Shown piece after piece: positions 42,311 to 53,122 of a DNA stretch of 64,000 nt. Position 1 is the first letter of the stretch. Each line of letters starts with the position of its first letter. The notes under the pieces were generated by a model. The model was not told where the DNA came from. It searched no databases and saw nothing but the letters and a program-made list of their open reading frames with translations. The stretch spans positions 62,001 to 126,000 of the forward strand of contig NZ_BKZV01000009.1 in the NCBI RefSeq assembly GCF_008974285.1, read 5' to 3'. This stretch comes from Thermogemmatispora aurantia. GTDB taxonomy: Bacteria; Chloroflexota; Ktedonobacteria; Ktedonobacterales; Ktedonobacteraceae. The position numbers and the translations under genes were made by a program.

Positions 42311-43039
42311 ATGGAAACGAAGTCTTTCAAAGGGGAGAAGAGTGGAGAGCGAATAGCGTATCATATTACTATTCATGATATGCCCAGCAGTGAACGCCCA
42401 CGCGAGCGTCTGCTGTCCTATGGGCCACAGGCTCTCTCGACTGCCGAACTGTTAGCCATTGTGCTGCGCACTGGGACGAGGCGCAACAACGTTGTGGAGC
42501 TAGCGGCGAAACTCCTGGTGCTGTATGGTGGGCTTGGTGGCCTCATGGGGGCAGATCTGGCCAAGCTATGCCGCGAGCACGGGCTGGGCGCTGCTAAGGC
42601 GGCCCAGCTCAAGGCGGCGCTGGAGCTGGGTCGACGTCTGCAGCTAGAGCAGCCGGAGGCTCGTTATCGCATCACCTCACCGGCTGATGCAGCGCGCCTG
42701 GTCATGATGGAGATGGCCTATCTGGAGCACGAGGAAATGTGGATTCTGCTGCTGGATACCAAGAATCAGGTGGTGGCGATCGAGAAGCGCTACAAAGGGA
42801 CGGTCAACAGCTCAGTTCTGCGTGCAGCCGAAGTCTTTCGGCCTGCGATCCTGCGCAATTGTCCGAGTATTCTCATTTGCCACAATCACCCGAGTGGGGA
42901 CCCGACGCCTTCGCCGGAGGACATGGCCGTTACCGAGCAGCTAGTTGCCGCCGGGCGCCTCCTTGATACCGAGCTAATCGATCATCTGGTGATTGGAAAG
43001 CAGCGCTATGTGAGTCTGAAGGAGCAGCTCCGTTGGTAG
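42311..43039 (+). CDS. radC: RadC/UPF0758 family JAB-domain protein
   Basis: A 242-aa protein long annotated as a DNA repair factor, although its biochemical role is not settled. The N-terminal helix-hairpin-helix part has RPRERLLSYGPQALSTAELLAIVLRTG and GLGAAKAAQLKAALELGRRL. The C-terminal JAB1/MPN metalloprotease-like domain has ILICHNHPSGDPTPSPEDMA, the full zinc-site motif HxHPSGD-x-PS-x2-D. The start is uncertain: ATG 42311 (weak AGAAAAG) fits behind the promoter; ATG 42380 begins the conserved part; ATG 42218 would add a hydrophobic segment and is less likely. It ends at a convergent terminator shared with lon. Confidence 0.85.
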   Translation: METKSFKGEKSGERIAYHITIHDMPSSERPRERLLSYGPQALSTAELLAIVLRTGTRRNNVVELAAKLLVLYGGLGGLMGADLAKLCREHGLGAAKAAQLKAALELGRRLQLEQPEARYRITSPADAARLVMMEMAYLEHEEMWILLLDTKNQVVAIEKRYKGTVNSSVLRAAEVFRPAILRNCPSILICHNHPSGDPTPSPEDMAVTEQLVAAGRLLDTELIDHLVIGKQRYVSLKEQLRW

Positions 43040-43188
43040 CGCTGACCGGCCAGGTTCGGGCAGCCTGCTGACCGTGCCGGCGCCTCTGGGAAAGGGAAGG
43101 GAAGCGAAGCGATCGACCTGGCAGAGGAGGGAAGGCCAGGCCAGGATTGGGGCGAGGCAAGGGGAGGAAGAGGGAGAAGAAGAGAGAG

Positions 43189-43255
43189 CGGCTGCGATGG
43201 GGAGTGTCCAGAAGGAGCCGGGGAAGGAAGACCTTCCCCAGTCCCATCGCAGCCG
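43189..43255. terminator. Nested bidirectional terminator between radC and lon
   Basis: Outer stem CGGCTGCGATGGG (43189-43201) with CCCATCGCAGCCG (43243-43255), a perfect 13 bp. Inside it a second hairpin, GGGGAAGG (43220-43227), loop AAGA, CCTTCCCC (43232-43239). TTTG follows on the plus strand and a pyrimidine-rich stretch on the minus strand. It lies between two convergent genes. Confidence 0.8.
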
Positions 43256-43272
43256 TTTGAAAGCAGAAAGAC

Positions 43273-46116
<2,844 letters not shown>

Positions 46117-46160
46117 AAACCTTTCTCAGTCAGTAGTTCGTTCGGTTCATTCGCTAATAG

Positions 46161-46643
46161 CTACTTCTCCGTGGCACTCTGCCGAACCTGGACGCGCTGA
46201 GGCTCGCTGTGGGTCGCGGGCAGCTTGGGCAACGTGACCCAGAGAAAGCCGTTTTCGTAGCGTGCCGTCACTGCCTCGCGATCGATGGGCGAGGGAATGA
46301 AGACCTCAAGGCGAAAAGGTCCATAGCGGATCTGCGCCTCCTGATAGTAGAGGTTCTCGCGGTCCTCATTGTCATCTCGCCGCTCGCCGCTGACTACCAG
46401 CGCGTCTTCGTAGAGTGTGACATTGATCTCATCCTCTGACATGCCGGCAAGCTCTATCTTCACGACGACCTGCTCCGCCGATTCGCGTATATCGGCGGGA
46501 GGACGCCAGACCTCCGAGTGTTGGAGGAGCGCCTGCTGACTCTGCCAGAGAACTTCCTGCAACAACTGGCGATAGTGACGTTGCAGTTGTTGCCCCGACC
46601 CATCGGTATAACGATAGGTCACAGAGCGGTAGCGCATCCGCAT
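46161..46643 (-). CDS. Small heat-shock protein Hsp20
   Basis: A 160-aa holdase chaperone of the alpha-crystallin family that keeps unfolding proteins soluble under heat. The alpha-crystallin domain (about 47-140) starts at WRPPADIRESAEQVVVKIELAGMSEDEINVTL and contains ALVVSGERRDD and the family motif ENGFLWVTLPK. The N-terminal arm is Gln/His-rich. The C-terminal I-x-I anchor appears only as VQV. The start at 46643 follows GAGG; a second ATG two codons later is possible. It is upstream of lon on the same strand. Confidence 0.93.
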   Translation of the reverse strand: MRMRYRSVTYRYTDGSGQQLQRHYRQLLQEVLWQSQQALLQHSEVWRPPADIRESAEQVVVKIELAGMSEDEINVTLYEDALVVSGERRDDNEDRENLYYQEAQIRYGPFRLEVFIPSPIDREAVTARYENGFLWVTLPKLPATHSEPQRVQVRQSATEK

Positions 46644-47335
46644 ACTGGTTTACCTCGTTTCACTCTCCTCAAACGGATCGTGAGGCGTGACCTACATGCA
46701 GCTTCCCTGCTCGTTTCGTTGATGACCGTTGGCCTGCTGAACTCCGCTGGGCTGTCGCTCGATCGATCTGGCCGCCTGCCCTGGTCTGGCTCCCTCCATA
46801 CCTGGCTGGCTCTTTGTTCGCTTGAGTGCTCTCTCCCTGAGCTTGCGAGTCGCTGACGAGTCGATAACTGGTCTGGTCGATAGGTAACTGGTCTGCTAGA
46901 AGGATAAAGCGAGCTACACGGACGAACGGTCAGCCACAAGCTGGCAGACAGGCAAGACAGGCAGACAGACAAATCAACACCGCTCCGGCTGGGCTAGACT
47001 GGACTGGACCCTGACGGGTCTGGCTCAGTCTCGCCTGCCCTCCGGCCTGTTGCTTTGTCTTGCTGGCCTGCCCTCGCTCCAGAGCCGGAAGACCCGGCTT
47101 CCCGCTCCTGCCCTGCCCTGCCCTGCCCTGCCCGTTCGCTTCCCCTTGCCTTCTCTCCTCCCCTGCTACGCGGCGCTGCTGGCTGGGCGTTCCGCCCGGC
47201 CTCTGCTTCTTCTTTCTAATTTTCTTTCCTGCAATCTGCTCTCAATCTGCTCTGCGGCGCTCTCTCAGGCGAGGTAGATGGAGTAGGGGAGGGCGAAGAC
47301 GTTCCGTACAGCCCCGTGGACGCTACACGTGCTGA
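46644..47335. other. Intergenic region with direct and simple repeats
   Basis: About 690 bases with no supported gene. TAACTGGTCTG occurs at 46865-46875 and 46885-46895 (20-base period). A half-site CTTGAGT, as in HspR boxes, lies at 46821-46827 but has no matching partner. A pentanucleotide array (CCTGC)5 occupies 47107-47131. Confidence 0.5.
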
Positions 47336-47542
47336 CTACAGCAGAGGAAGATCTTTTTCGCCGCTGGCCAGCGCCTTCTGACACTCCGGGCAGAGGTATT
47401 CGTATTCTGAATGGCTCTCTGAGAGGACGTCGCTCTGGATGATGCGCGCGTAGCGCAAACGTGTTGCCTTATTGCACCTGGAGCAGTTGACATATGTATC
47501 CGATATTGCAGTCCTTCTGGTCCCAAGGATATCTTCCTGCAT
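47336..47542 (-). CDS. Small zinc-ribbon protein of unknown function
   Basis: A 68-aa protein with two CxxC pairs (CSRCNK and CPECQK) separated by about 29 residues, the pattern of a single zinc ribbon. The middle is polar with basic and acidic residues (RLRYARIIQSDV and ESHSEYEYL). No catalytic motif and no DNA-binding domain beyond the ribbon are seen. The start is uncertain: ATG at 47542 is chosen, while a TTG at 47572 or a GTG at 47551 close to AGAAAGG is also possible. It has no operon partner. Function unknown; small ribbons of this kind often bind nucleic acids or RNA polymerase, but nothing here shows it. Confidence 0.6.
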   Translation of the reverse strand: MQEDILGTRRTAISDTYVNCSRCNKATRLRYARIIQSDVLSESHSEYEYLCPECQKALASGEKDLPLL

Positions 47543-47782
47543 GACCGACACATGCCTTTCTTTCTGCTTCAAAGGTCACAATCACCCGGTAGCAGCGTGG
47601 GCCAGGGCTACGTGGCGCACAGCTGTCGGCTTCGCTCTGCGCTCTTGGCCTGCTGACCCTCTCACGGGAGCGGAGTGCGTGCGTATGGGCAGGCGTGCCT
47701 TCCCATCTGCAGGCCAGGGCCGCCCTTTTGGCCGCCTGGCCTTTTTGATTATGGCATGCGGGCGCGAAAATTGCAAGGTGGT

Positions 47783-47811
47783 TTGACGTCTTCATGGCGA
47801 TATGCTACTAT
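47783..47811 (+). promoter_or_regulatory. Promoter upstream of the 208-aa unknown gene
   Basis: TTGACG (47783-47788), 17-base spacer, TACTAT (47806-47811). The transcript would start near 47818, with a leader of about 125 bases to the ATG at 47944. Confidence 0.65.
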
Positions 47812-47943
47812 GTCTCTTAGGCTTCATTTATTTTTCGTGCGTTTTCAAAAGGTTAGCGGGCAACTCAGCAGCTATCAGGCGCGTCTTTCCTGGTTGGTTA
47901 GCCGGGCGCGGCCAGCGCCCTGATATGAATAGAGGGCACTCCC

Positions 47944-48570
47944 ATGATCGCGCGAACACTCTCTCAATGGCTGGCTCGATTGTTTGCATGGTGGCCCGGA
48001 AGAAAGCGGCGCTCCCAGCCGGTGGAGGCGGAAACGGGTGGGGCCTCCGGCGCTCATGCACTGGCGTCACGTCAACCTCCTCTGCCGGGCCTGCCCCCGT
48101 CTACTGCTCCGTCGACGCCCACTTCCACTTCTCCGGCGACGCCGGCCAGTGGTTTGGCTTCGCAAGCCGGCCCTGCTTCTCGCTACTCGTTCCTTCTGGA
48201 AAGCCACGATCTCTTCTTGCCGCCGAAGCTGACAGCTCCGCCTGGTGCCCCCGGTGGGTTGCCATTCCTCGATCGCAGCCCGCAAGGCTTCCCCGGTCCT
48301 CTGGCTGATCCCAACCGCTCCCTGAGCGAGCGTATCCGCTGGATGCGGGAAAATGATCTTCTCTCGTCTGGCGAGGTCTCGTCTGGCGAGGCCGCCGCGC
48401 AAGCGGAGGCAGGGGAGAGCGCGGCGGCCAGTGAGGCGAGCGACTCTTCTCCGGCGACTCTCCTCCAGCAGCGCCGTCTGGAGTTCCTGCGCTATCTGGT
48501 CAGGCGCGGCCTGGTTAATGAGGGCTTCGAACAGGAGGATCTTCCAGAGCAGTATCGTCGTCTTCCCTGA
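47944..48570 (+). CDS. Hypothetical protein, Ser/Pro-rich with conserved-looking C-terminus
   Basis: A 208-aa protein I do not recognise. The N-terminus is short, aromatic and basic (WLARLFAWWPGRKRR), possibly membrane-associating but not a signal peptide. A Pro/Ser/Thr/Ala-rich region (about 30-85) looks disordered. The C-terminal third is helical and charged: RSLSERIRWMRENDLLSS, then RRLEFLRYLVRRGLVNEGFEQEDLPEQYRRLP. GAGGG lies 8 bases before the ATG, and a strong promoter lies upstream, so expression is likely. No neighbour suggests a role. Confidence 0.6.
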   Translation: MIARTLSQWLARLFAWWPGRKRRSQPVEAETGGASGAHALASRQPPLPGLPPSTAPSTPTSTSPATPASGLASQAGPASRYSFLLESHDLFLPPKLTAPPGAPGGLPFLDRSPQGFPGPLADPNRSLSERIRWMRENDLLSSGEVSSGEAAAQAEAGESAAASEASDSSPATLLQQRRLEFLRYLVRRGLVNEGFEQEDLPEQYRRLP

Positions 48571-49142
48571 GCCGGATCTGCTCCCGCCCTCCCGCCTCTC
48601 TGCGCCAGATGTAGCAAGATGACAGGAGGCGGCGACCTGGCTCTCCCGCCCTGGCTTGGCTCGGCTCGGCCAGGGTACGGCCGGCCTGCCTGCCTGCGCC
48701 TGATCGATAGGGGCGGCGGAGCAAGCAGATGGTCAGGAGGCAGGGGAAGGCGGCTGTAGGTCAGGTCAAAGGGTAGAGGAAGAGACTTCTCTTTCCTTCC
48801 AGCGATGGTGGCGGTGGGTGGTGCAATCGATTACTCTGGTTCCATCCACATCCAGGACTCCAGGGCAGCCAGCGACAGGCTGCTGTCTGCTGTCTGCTCA
48901 GTGCTCGCTGATGCCAGGGGGAAGTGGAAGGCTGCCAACGCCGATGGCGACGGTCGGCGAGCGTGTGCCTGTGCTGAGCATGTTCAGCCAGCGAGACGGG
49001 CCGTCAACCGAATAAACAGGATGGCGATCGCTTTGTCAGCTCTCGGGGAGAGGAGGTCGGCGTTCGAGGGTGAGCCTCGTTCCCTGCCTGGGTCGGCGGC
49101 CTGGCAAAGCGGTCGCGTGCTGTCTTGGGCTGGGCTTGGTTG
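48571..49142. other. Convergent intergenic region
   Basis: About 570 bases between the 208-aa gene and the minus-strand gene ending at 49143. Short ORFs are present but are Arg/Ala-rich without family resemblance. I see no clear terminator or promoter. Confidence 0.4.
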
Positions 49143-49601
49143 TTAGTCTTCGATGGCTGTCTCGCTGAGGCGCAGGACCAGGCGGCAGAAATGGAGCATG
49201 GCCGCGGCGAACTCCAGATAGGTCTCATCGCTGGGGGCGGCGCGAGGACCAGGTGAGGCGCGTCGGCGTAAGGCCCGGAGCACAACCATGACGTCTTCCT
49301 TCAAGGAGGCATCGAGATCGCCGTTCTGCATCAAGCGGATTACCTGGGCCACAATCGAGTCGACTTCACGGCGCATCAGACGGAGTTCTGTTAACCAGGC
49401 ATCCTCGTCGGCGGGAGGGGGAGCATCGTCGTCCCATGTGGGGACCGGCAGGGTCTTGCTCTCCTCATCGTCCTGTCTGACATCGCTGTAGCTCGCACGT
49501 TGTTTGGCCTGGAGGTGAGTAGGGGAGTCAGGTGCTGCGCCTTCGAGTGTGACCCCCAGCTCACGCAGTAGCTCGGCTAGTTCTTGTTCCCAGCCAGCCA
49601 T
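49143..49601 (-). CDS. Hypothetical protein with ELGVTLE N-terminal motif
   Basis: A 152-aa acidic protein of unknown function. The first 20 residues, WEQELAELLRELGVTLE, closely resemble the start of the 149-aa protein at 52335-52784 (HEQLESLLANLGVTME). A disordered acidic linker follows (TWDDDAPPPADEDAW). The C-terminal half is an alpha-helical region with TELRLMRREVDSIVAQVIRLMQ and LEFAAAMLHFCRLVLRLSETAIED. No membrane segment. A perfect AAGGAGGTG precedes the ATG at 49601, and a good promoter lies upstream, so this is a real gene. Possible role in a protein complex is inference. Confidence 0.7.
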   Translation of the reverse strand: MAGWEQELAELLRELGVTLEGAAPDSPTHLQAKQRASYSDVRQDDEESKTLPVPTWDDDAPPPADEDAWLTELRLMRREVDSIVAQVIRLMQNGDLDASLKEDVMVVLRALRRRASPGPRAAPSDETYLEFAAAMLHFCRLVLRLSETAIED

Positions 49602-49650
49602 GGGACACCTCCTTCTGAAATAACCGCCAGGACGTCCTTGACACATCCAA

Positions 49651-49679
49651 AGTGTAGCACAGTGTACCATCCCTGTAAA
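49651..49679 (-). promoter_or_regulatory. Promoter of the 152-aa gene
   Basis: Minus-strand TTTACA (49679-49674), 17-base spacer, TACACT (49656-49651). The transcript would start near 49644, about 43 bases before the ATG. Confidence 0.7.
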
Positions 49680-49963
49680 TGGGTCGAATGGGCTGAGACA
49701 CTCGCGTACCGTGCCTGGGAGGAGCAGGCTTCTTCGCGCTGGTTACCTGGCTGCGCCTGCTCGCCTGGTAAGATGCTCCTCCTCCTGCCCGGCCATTTTT
49801 ACGACGACGCGCTGGCTGGGAAGGTAGAACAAGGCAATTGGTGATGGGACGATGGGACGGCTGGCGGAGACGACAGCTGCCTGCTCTTCTCCGCAGAAGG
49901 GGAGGGGTGCGGGGCGGCGCCGGGTTCTGTTCTGCCTTGGGGAACCCGGCGCCTCGGGTCGAC

Positions 49964-51223
49964 TCAGGGCAAGGCCAGGGAAGGCACCTGGGGGAGAATG
50001 GGGAGGATCGCCGAGAGTAGCAGGCCCACGACGAGCAGGGCGATAAACCAGGCCTCTAACTTGAGCGTCTCGCGCAGCACAAGATGGAGGCCGGAGGCGA
50101 GATCGGTGCGGACGATGCCGCTCACGACGACGACCAGCGTGGGCAAGGTCCAGAGGGCGATGAGCGCGAGATGAGGCGCATGGTGCGGTAGACCGATGAT
50201 GAGCAGGACAAGGTAAGCGCCTCCCAGCAGGGCTAGAAAGAGGGTCCGGTTGAGACCCAGCCCCAGGGTGTTGGCCAGCGTGCGCTTGCCGGCCTGGGCA
50301 TCGTCCTCAACGTCGCGCATGTCATTGACGTGCACGAAAGCGGTAGCCAGCAGGCCCGGCATGAGGCTGTAGAGCAGTACCTGCCCGTTCAGCTGGGCCT
50401 GCTGCAGGTAGTAGGCTCCCGCAGTGATGAGCGGGCCGTAGATGCAGAAGGCAACCGGCAAGCCGAGCATGAGCGAGGAGAGCGCTCGCCGCGTGGCGCT
50501 GTAGAAGTAGGCAGCCAGCAGCCCCAGCAGTCCAAAGAGGAGCAGCGGCCAGCCGGCAGCAAGGGCGAGCAGCAGACCCAGCAGCGAGCCGCCGGCCAGC
50601 AGGACCAGGCCAAAGGCCAGAACATGGGTGGGCTTGATCAGGCCCTGCTGAATGAGCTTGCCCGGCCCCAGGGTGTTGCTGGTGTCAATCCCGCGCAGGT
50701 AGTCGTAGTAGTCATTGATGAGATTGGCCCCAAGCTGCAGGAGCACTACGGCCAGCAGCCCCACCAGAAAACGCTGAGGGTGCCACTGCCCCAGCCCCAA
50801 AGGCCCGCGTAGGCTAAGGAGATGCACCAGAGCCAGGACGCTCCCTAGCAGGAACGGCATGATGCTTAGGATGAGATAGCGTGGCCGCATGCCTTCCCAC
50901 AAGATGCGCGACCACTCGCTCACGCTGCGCCGATACTCCGCCGGCTGGGCCACCAGCGGGGCCGGCGTGCTAACCGCTTCACTGGCTTCGACCGAGTGCA
51001 CCGAGACCTCGGGCTGCAGGGTGCTGAGGGTCTGGAGCGACCCCAGGGGAATGGTAGGCACTTCCTCCGCCTGCACCGACTCGGCGGTCACGATCTGCGA
51101 ACTGGCTTTGATTTCGCTCTCTCCTTGTTTCTTCCCTTTGCCATTGCTGATAGGATCGCTATGCTCTGCAGTCTCTAACTCTTTTGCAGGCTGCTCTTTG
51201 TTCGTAAGCTCTTGCTGCGACAT
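49964..51223 (-). CDS. menA: MenA/UbiA-family prenyltransferase with long N-terminal extension
   Basis: A 419-aa membrane enzyme, probably 1,4-dihydroxy-2-naphthoate polyprenyltransferase of menaquinone synthesis. The first Asp-rich motif is NLINDYYDYLRGIDT and the second is NDMRDVEDDAQAGKRTLA; both bind the prenyl diphosphate through magnesium. Eight or nine membrane helices follow from about residue 112. The first 110 residues are a polar, Glu/Ser-rich extension with no known domain, absent from typical MenA (about 300 aa). The conserved RPRYLILSIMPFLLGS starts the catalytic part. AAAGGGGGG precedes the ATG at 51223. Other UbiA members (for other quinones) cannot be excluded, but the motif spacing fits MenA and the complex I operon implies a quinone pool. 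Confidence 0.85.
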   Translation of the reverse strand: MSQQELTNKEQPAKELETAEHSDPISNGKGKKQGESEIKASSQIVTAESVQAEEVPTIPLGSLQTLSTLQPEVSVHSVEASEAVSTPAPLVAQPAEYRRSVSEWSRILWEGMRPRYLILSIMPFLLGSVLALVHLLSLRGPLGLGQWHPQRFLVGLLAVVLLQLGANLINDYYDYLRGIDTSNTLGPGKLIQQGLIKPTHVLAFGLVLLAGGSLLGLLLALAAGWPLLLFGLLGLLAAYFYSATRRALSSLMLGLPVAFCIYGPLITAGAYYLQQAQLNGQVLLYSLMPGLLATAFVHVNDMRDVEDDAQAGKRTLANTLGLGLNRTLFLALLGGAYLVLLIIGLPHHAPHLALIALWTLPTLVVVVSGIVRTDLASGLHLVLRETLKLEAWFIALLVVGLLLSAILPILPQVPSLALP

Positions 51224-51447
51224 ATGCCCCCCTTTCGCTGCGCACTTGCCGCTGGCTCCGGCGGTGCACCATTGGGTCCCTTCTTAATGTTGAGAAGATA
51301 GAGAGACAGTAGACGATCAAAGATGCTATAGAAGATGACTGCTCCTGGTATCTCAGCTTGCTTGCTATAGGCTGGAACGCAGCCTGTAAGCTGAGCTGGT
51401 AACGCCTTCGTCACTGTTAGTATACAACCTGCCAGCCAATCAGCACA

Positions 51448-52101
51448 TCACGAAGGTGCCGCGCCTTTCTCGTTGAGCGCGGCCAGTAGCTCGCTGATCT
51501 TTCCCTCAAGCTGCGCCTGTCGCACGGCGACGGTGAGGTCGCCGCGTGTCTTCTCTAAGATTGCACGTGCTGTGTCGGTGGTACGGCGCAGGCCACCGGT
51601 GATGGCATCGGGGAAGTCAATGGTGATGAGCAGGGCGTAGATGTCGTCCATGTGCTGCAGGAGCTGCTCGCATTCGGCGAGCCAGCCGTGGCGCAGGCGG
51701 TCGAGGACGTAGCGCCGCAGCTCGCCGACGGCCTCCCCCAGGCCATTGAGATAGGGCGCCCAATCGATATGAAGGCTCTGCGGGTGGGGCAAGGCTCTCC
51801 CCTGGACCAGGGCCAGAAAGGCTGCCGCCTCGGCATATTCTTTCTGGGCGTCCTGCACGAAGCCGGCGTAGAAGACATCTGGCTGCTCACGCAAGTCTGC
51901 CCCGATCTGGGCAAGCAGCTCCGCTGCCCTGGCAAGTAGCTCCTCGGCAGCGGTGAAGTCCCGCCGGTGGGCCGCTCGAATGCTGTTGGCGCAATAGCGG
52001 ATCAAGGTGCGTGCACGCGGCAGCGCTTGCTCACGCGCGGTGTTTTTCTGGTTGAGATAGTCGAGCGCTTCCTGACCAAGGCTCTCAAGGTTCTCGATCA
52101 T
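51448..52101 (-). CDS. Translin-family protein
   Basis: A 217-aa all-helical protein that matches the translin/TRAX family (COG2178 type, best known from archaea). RTLIRYCANSIRAAHRRDF, then VFYAGFVQDAQKEYAEAAAFLALVQGRALP, then YLNGLGEAVGELRRYVLD, then HMDDIYALLITIDFPDAITGGLRRTTDTARAILEKTRGDLT are all family-typical. In eukaryotes translin and TRAX form octamers that bind single-stranded RNA/DNA, and TRAX is an RNase. The KEYAEA segment keeps an ExxE pair where TRAX has catalytic acids, so nuclease activity is possible. The ATG at 52101 follows AAAGGGAC; a longer start at 52200 would cross the terminator hairpin. Cytoplasmic, no partner gene in an operon. Confidence 0.88.
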   Translation of the reverse strand: MIENLESLGQEALDYLNQKNTAREQALPRARTLIRYCANSIRAAHRRDFTAAEELLARAAELLAQIGADLREQPDVFYAGFVQDAQKEYAEAAAFLALVQGRALPHPQSLHIDWAPYLNGLGEAVGELRRYVLDRLRHGWLAECEQLLQHMDDIYALLITIDFPDAITGGLRRTTDTARAILEKTRGDLTVAVRQAQLEGKISELLAALNEKGAAPS

Positions 52102-52181
52102 GGCGTGTCCCTTTGCTGACCTCTTTTCGAATATTGCCAGTGTACCATAGATCAATATGCCTGGCATCTTCTTAGGGTTGC

Positions 52182-52244
52182 AGACAGCAAAAAATCCCAC
52201 TCGCCTGGCAACAAAGGCGGGACGAGTGGGATTTTTTGCTGTCT
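52182..52244 (-). terminator. 22-bp perfect hairpin, intrinsic terminator
   Basis: The left arm at 52182-52203 and the right arm at 52223-52244 are perfect reverse complements (22 bp) around a 19-base loop. Each arm includes CCCACTCG/CGAGTGGG flanked by A6/T6, so on the minus strand a GC-rich stem is followed by T6. It lies about 90 bases after the stop of the 52335-52784 gene and before the translin start. The arms continue past the T-run (CAGTC-like GACAGC/GCTGTC), longer than a normal terminator. Confidence 0.8.
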
Positions 52245-52334
52245 CAGGCTACGGCGCTCGCTCTCTCTCTGCGCTTCTCTGCTCTGGACCGGGGAGGGCG
52301 GGCGCGGACTGCCCGCCTTGAGGGAGCAGCTGGG

Positions 52335-52784
52335 CTAGACCAGGCGCGTTACCTCGATCTCCGGTGGAAATCGCATCTGGTCCAGGTCGCCGGCCCAGAA
52401 GAGTTGCTTCATGATCTCGGCTACGGCATAGAGGAGGTGCTGCAGGCTGGCCTCGCGGTTGCGCTCAAAGGGAGCGCTGCCACGGTAGCTGGCAAGGCTG
52501 CGGAACCAGGTGTTGATGCCCGTCCGCTCGCTCAGGCGCACCAGATAGACTTCCATCTTCAAGGCCCCGTATTCGACGGGGATGGTGATGCGCAGCTGCG
52601 GCTCGTGCTCGATGATGTCCAGGCGGTAGAAGACGCCATAGTGATCGCGCGATGCCTGGAAGATGGAGACTTCGGGCACCTCGTTCTCCGCTCCTTCGTG
52701 CTCTTCGTAAGGCTCCGGTTGCTGCTGTTCCATAGTCACTCCTAGGTTAGCCAGCAAACTCTCCAGCTGTTCGTGAATGTTCAT
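52335..52784 (-). CDS. Hypothetical protein with ANLGVTME N-terminal motif
   Basis: A 149-aa protein that I do not recognise. It begins MNIHEQLESLLANLGVTMEQ, similar to the 152-aa protein at 49143-49601, followed by a Gln/Glu-rich linker. The C-terminal 110 residues alternate strands and helices: SIFQASRDHYGVFYRLDIIEHE, LRITIPVEYGALKMEVYLVRLSE, then helix LQHLLYAVAEIMKQLFWAG. No membrane segment and no catalytic pattern. The ATG at 52784 follows GGGGAAG. The gene is ended by the 22-bp hairpin. The shared N-terminus suggests that these two proteins bind a common partner. Confidence 0.65.
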   Translation of the reverse strand: MNIHEQLESLLANLGVTMEQQQPEPYEEHEGAENEVPEVSIFQASRDHYGVFYRLDIIEHEPQLRITIPVEYGALKMEVYLVRLSERTGINTWFRSLASYRGSAPFERNREASLQHLLYAVAEIMKQLFWAGDLDQMRFPPEIEVTRLV

Positions 52785-53122
52785 GGTTGCGCTTCCCCTT
52801 CCTCTTTGCAGCATACTCGTTCGGCAATGGCGCGCTCTGGCGTCCTTGGGCGCGGCGGCCTGGCTGTCTGCTCTCTGCTGTCTCTGTCTTCTGGCACAGG
52901 CCGCCTTGCTTACTCTCTTTTTCTCTCAGACGTAGCCAAAAACGGAACTCGCTCACTCAGACACACTGCTCTCTGGAAGGGTGAAGCACTGCCTGGTCTT
53001 TTGACGCCAGTCCTGGCTGGCTGGCTGGCGGACCGGCGGGCTGGCGATACGGGGAGGGAGAGAGGCCGTGAGCTGGGAATGCTCTGGGAATGCTCTCCCC
53101 GTGCGGGACGGGGGCGGGGAGC
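52785..53122. other. Intergenic region
   Basis: About 340 bases between the 149-aa gene and the SUI1 gene. It holds TGGC repeats near 53020 and no supported gene or RNA. Confidence 0.4.

Noticed and set aside
46821-46850. HAIR (HspR) operator upstream of hsp20-lon
   Set aside because: Only one half-site CTTGAGT is present; the second half at 7-base spacing matches poorly.
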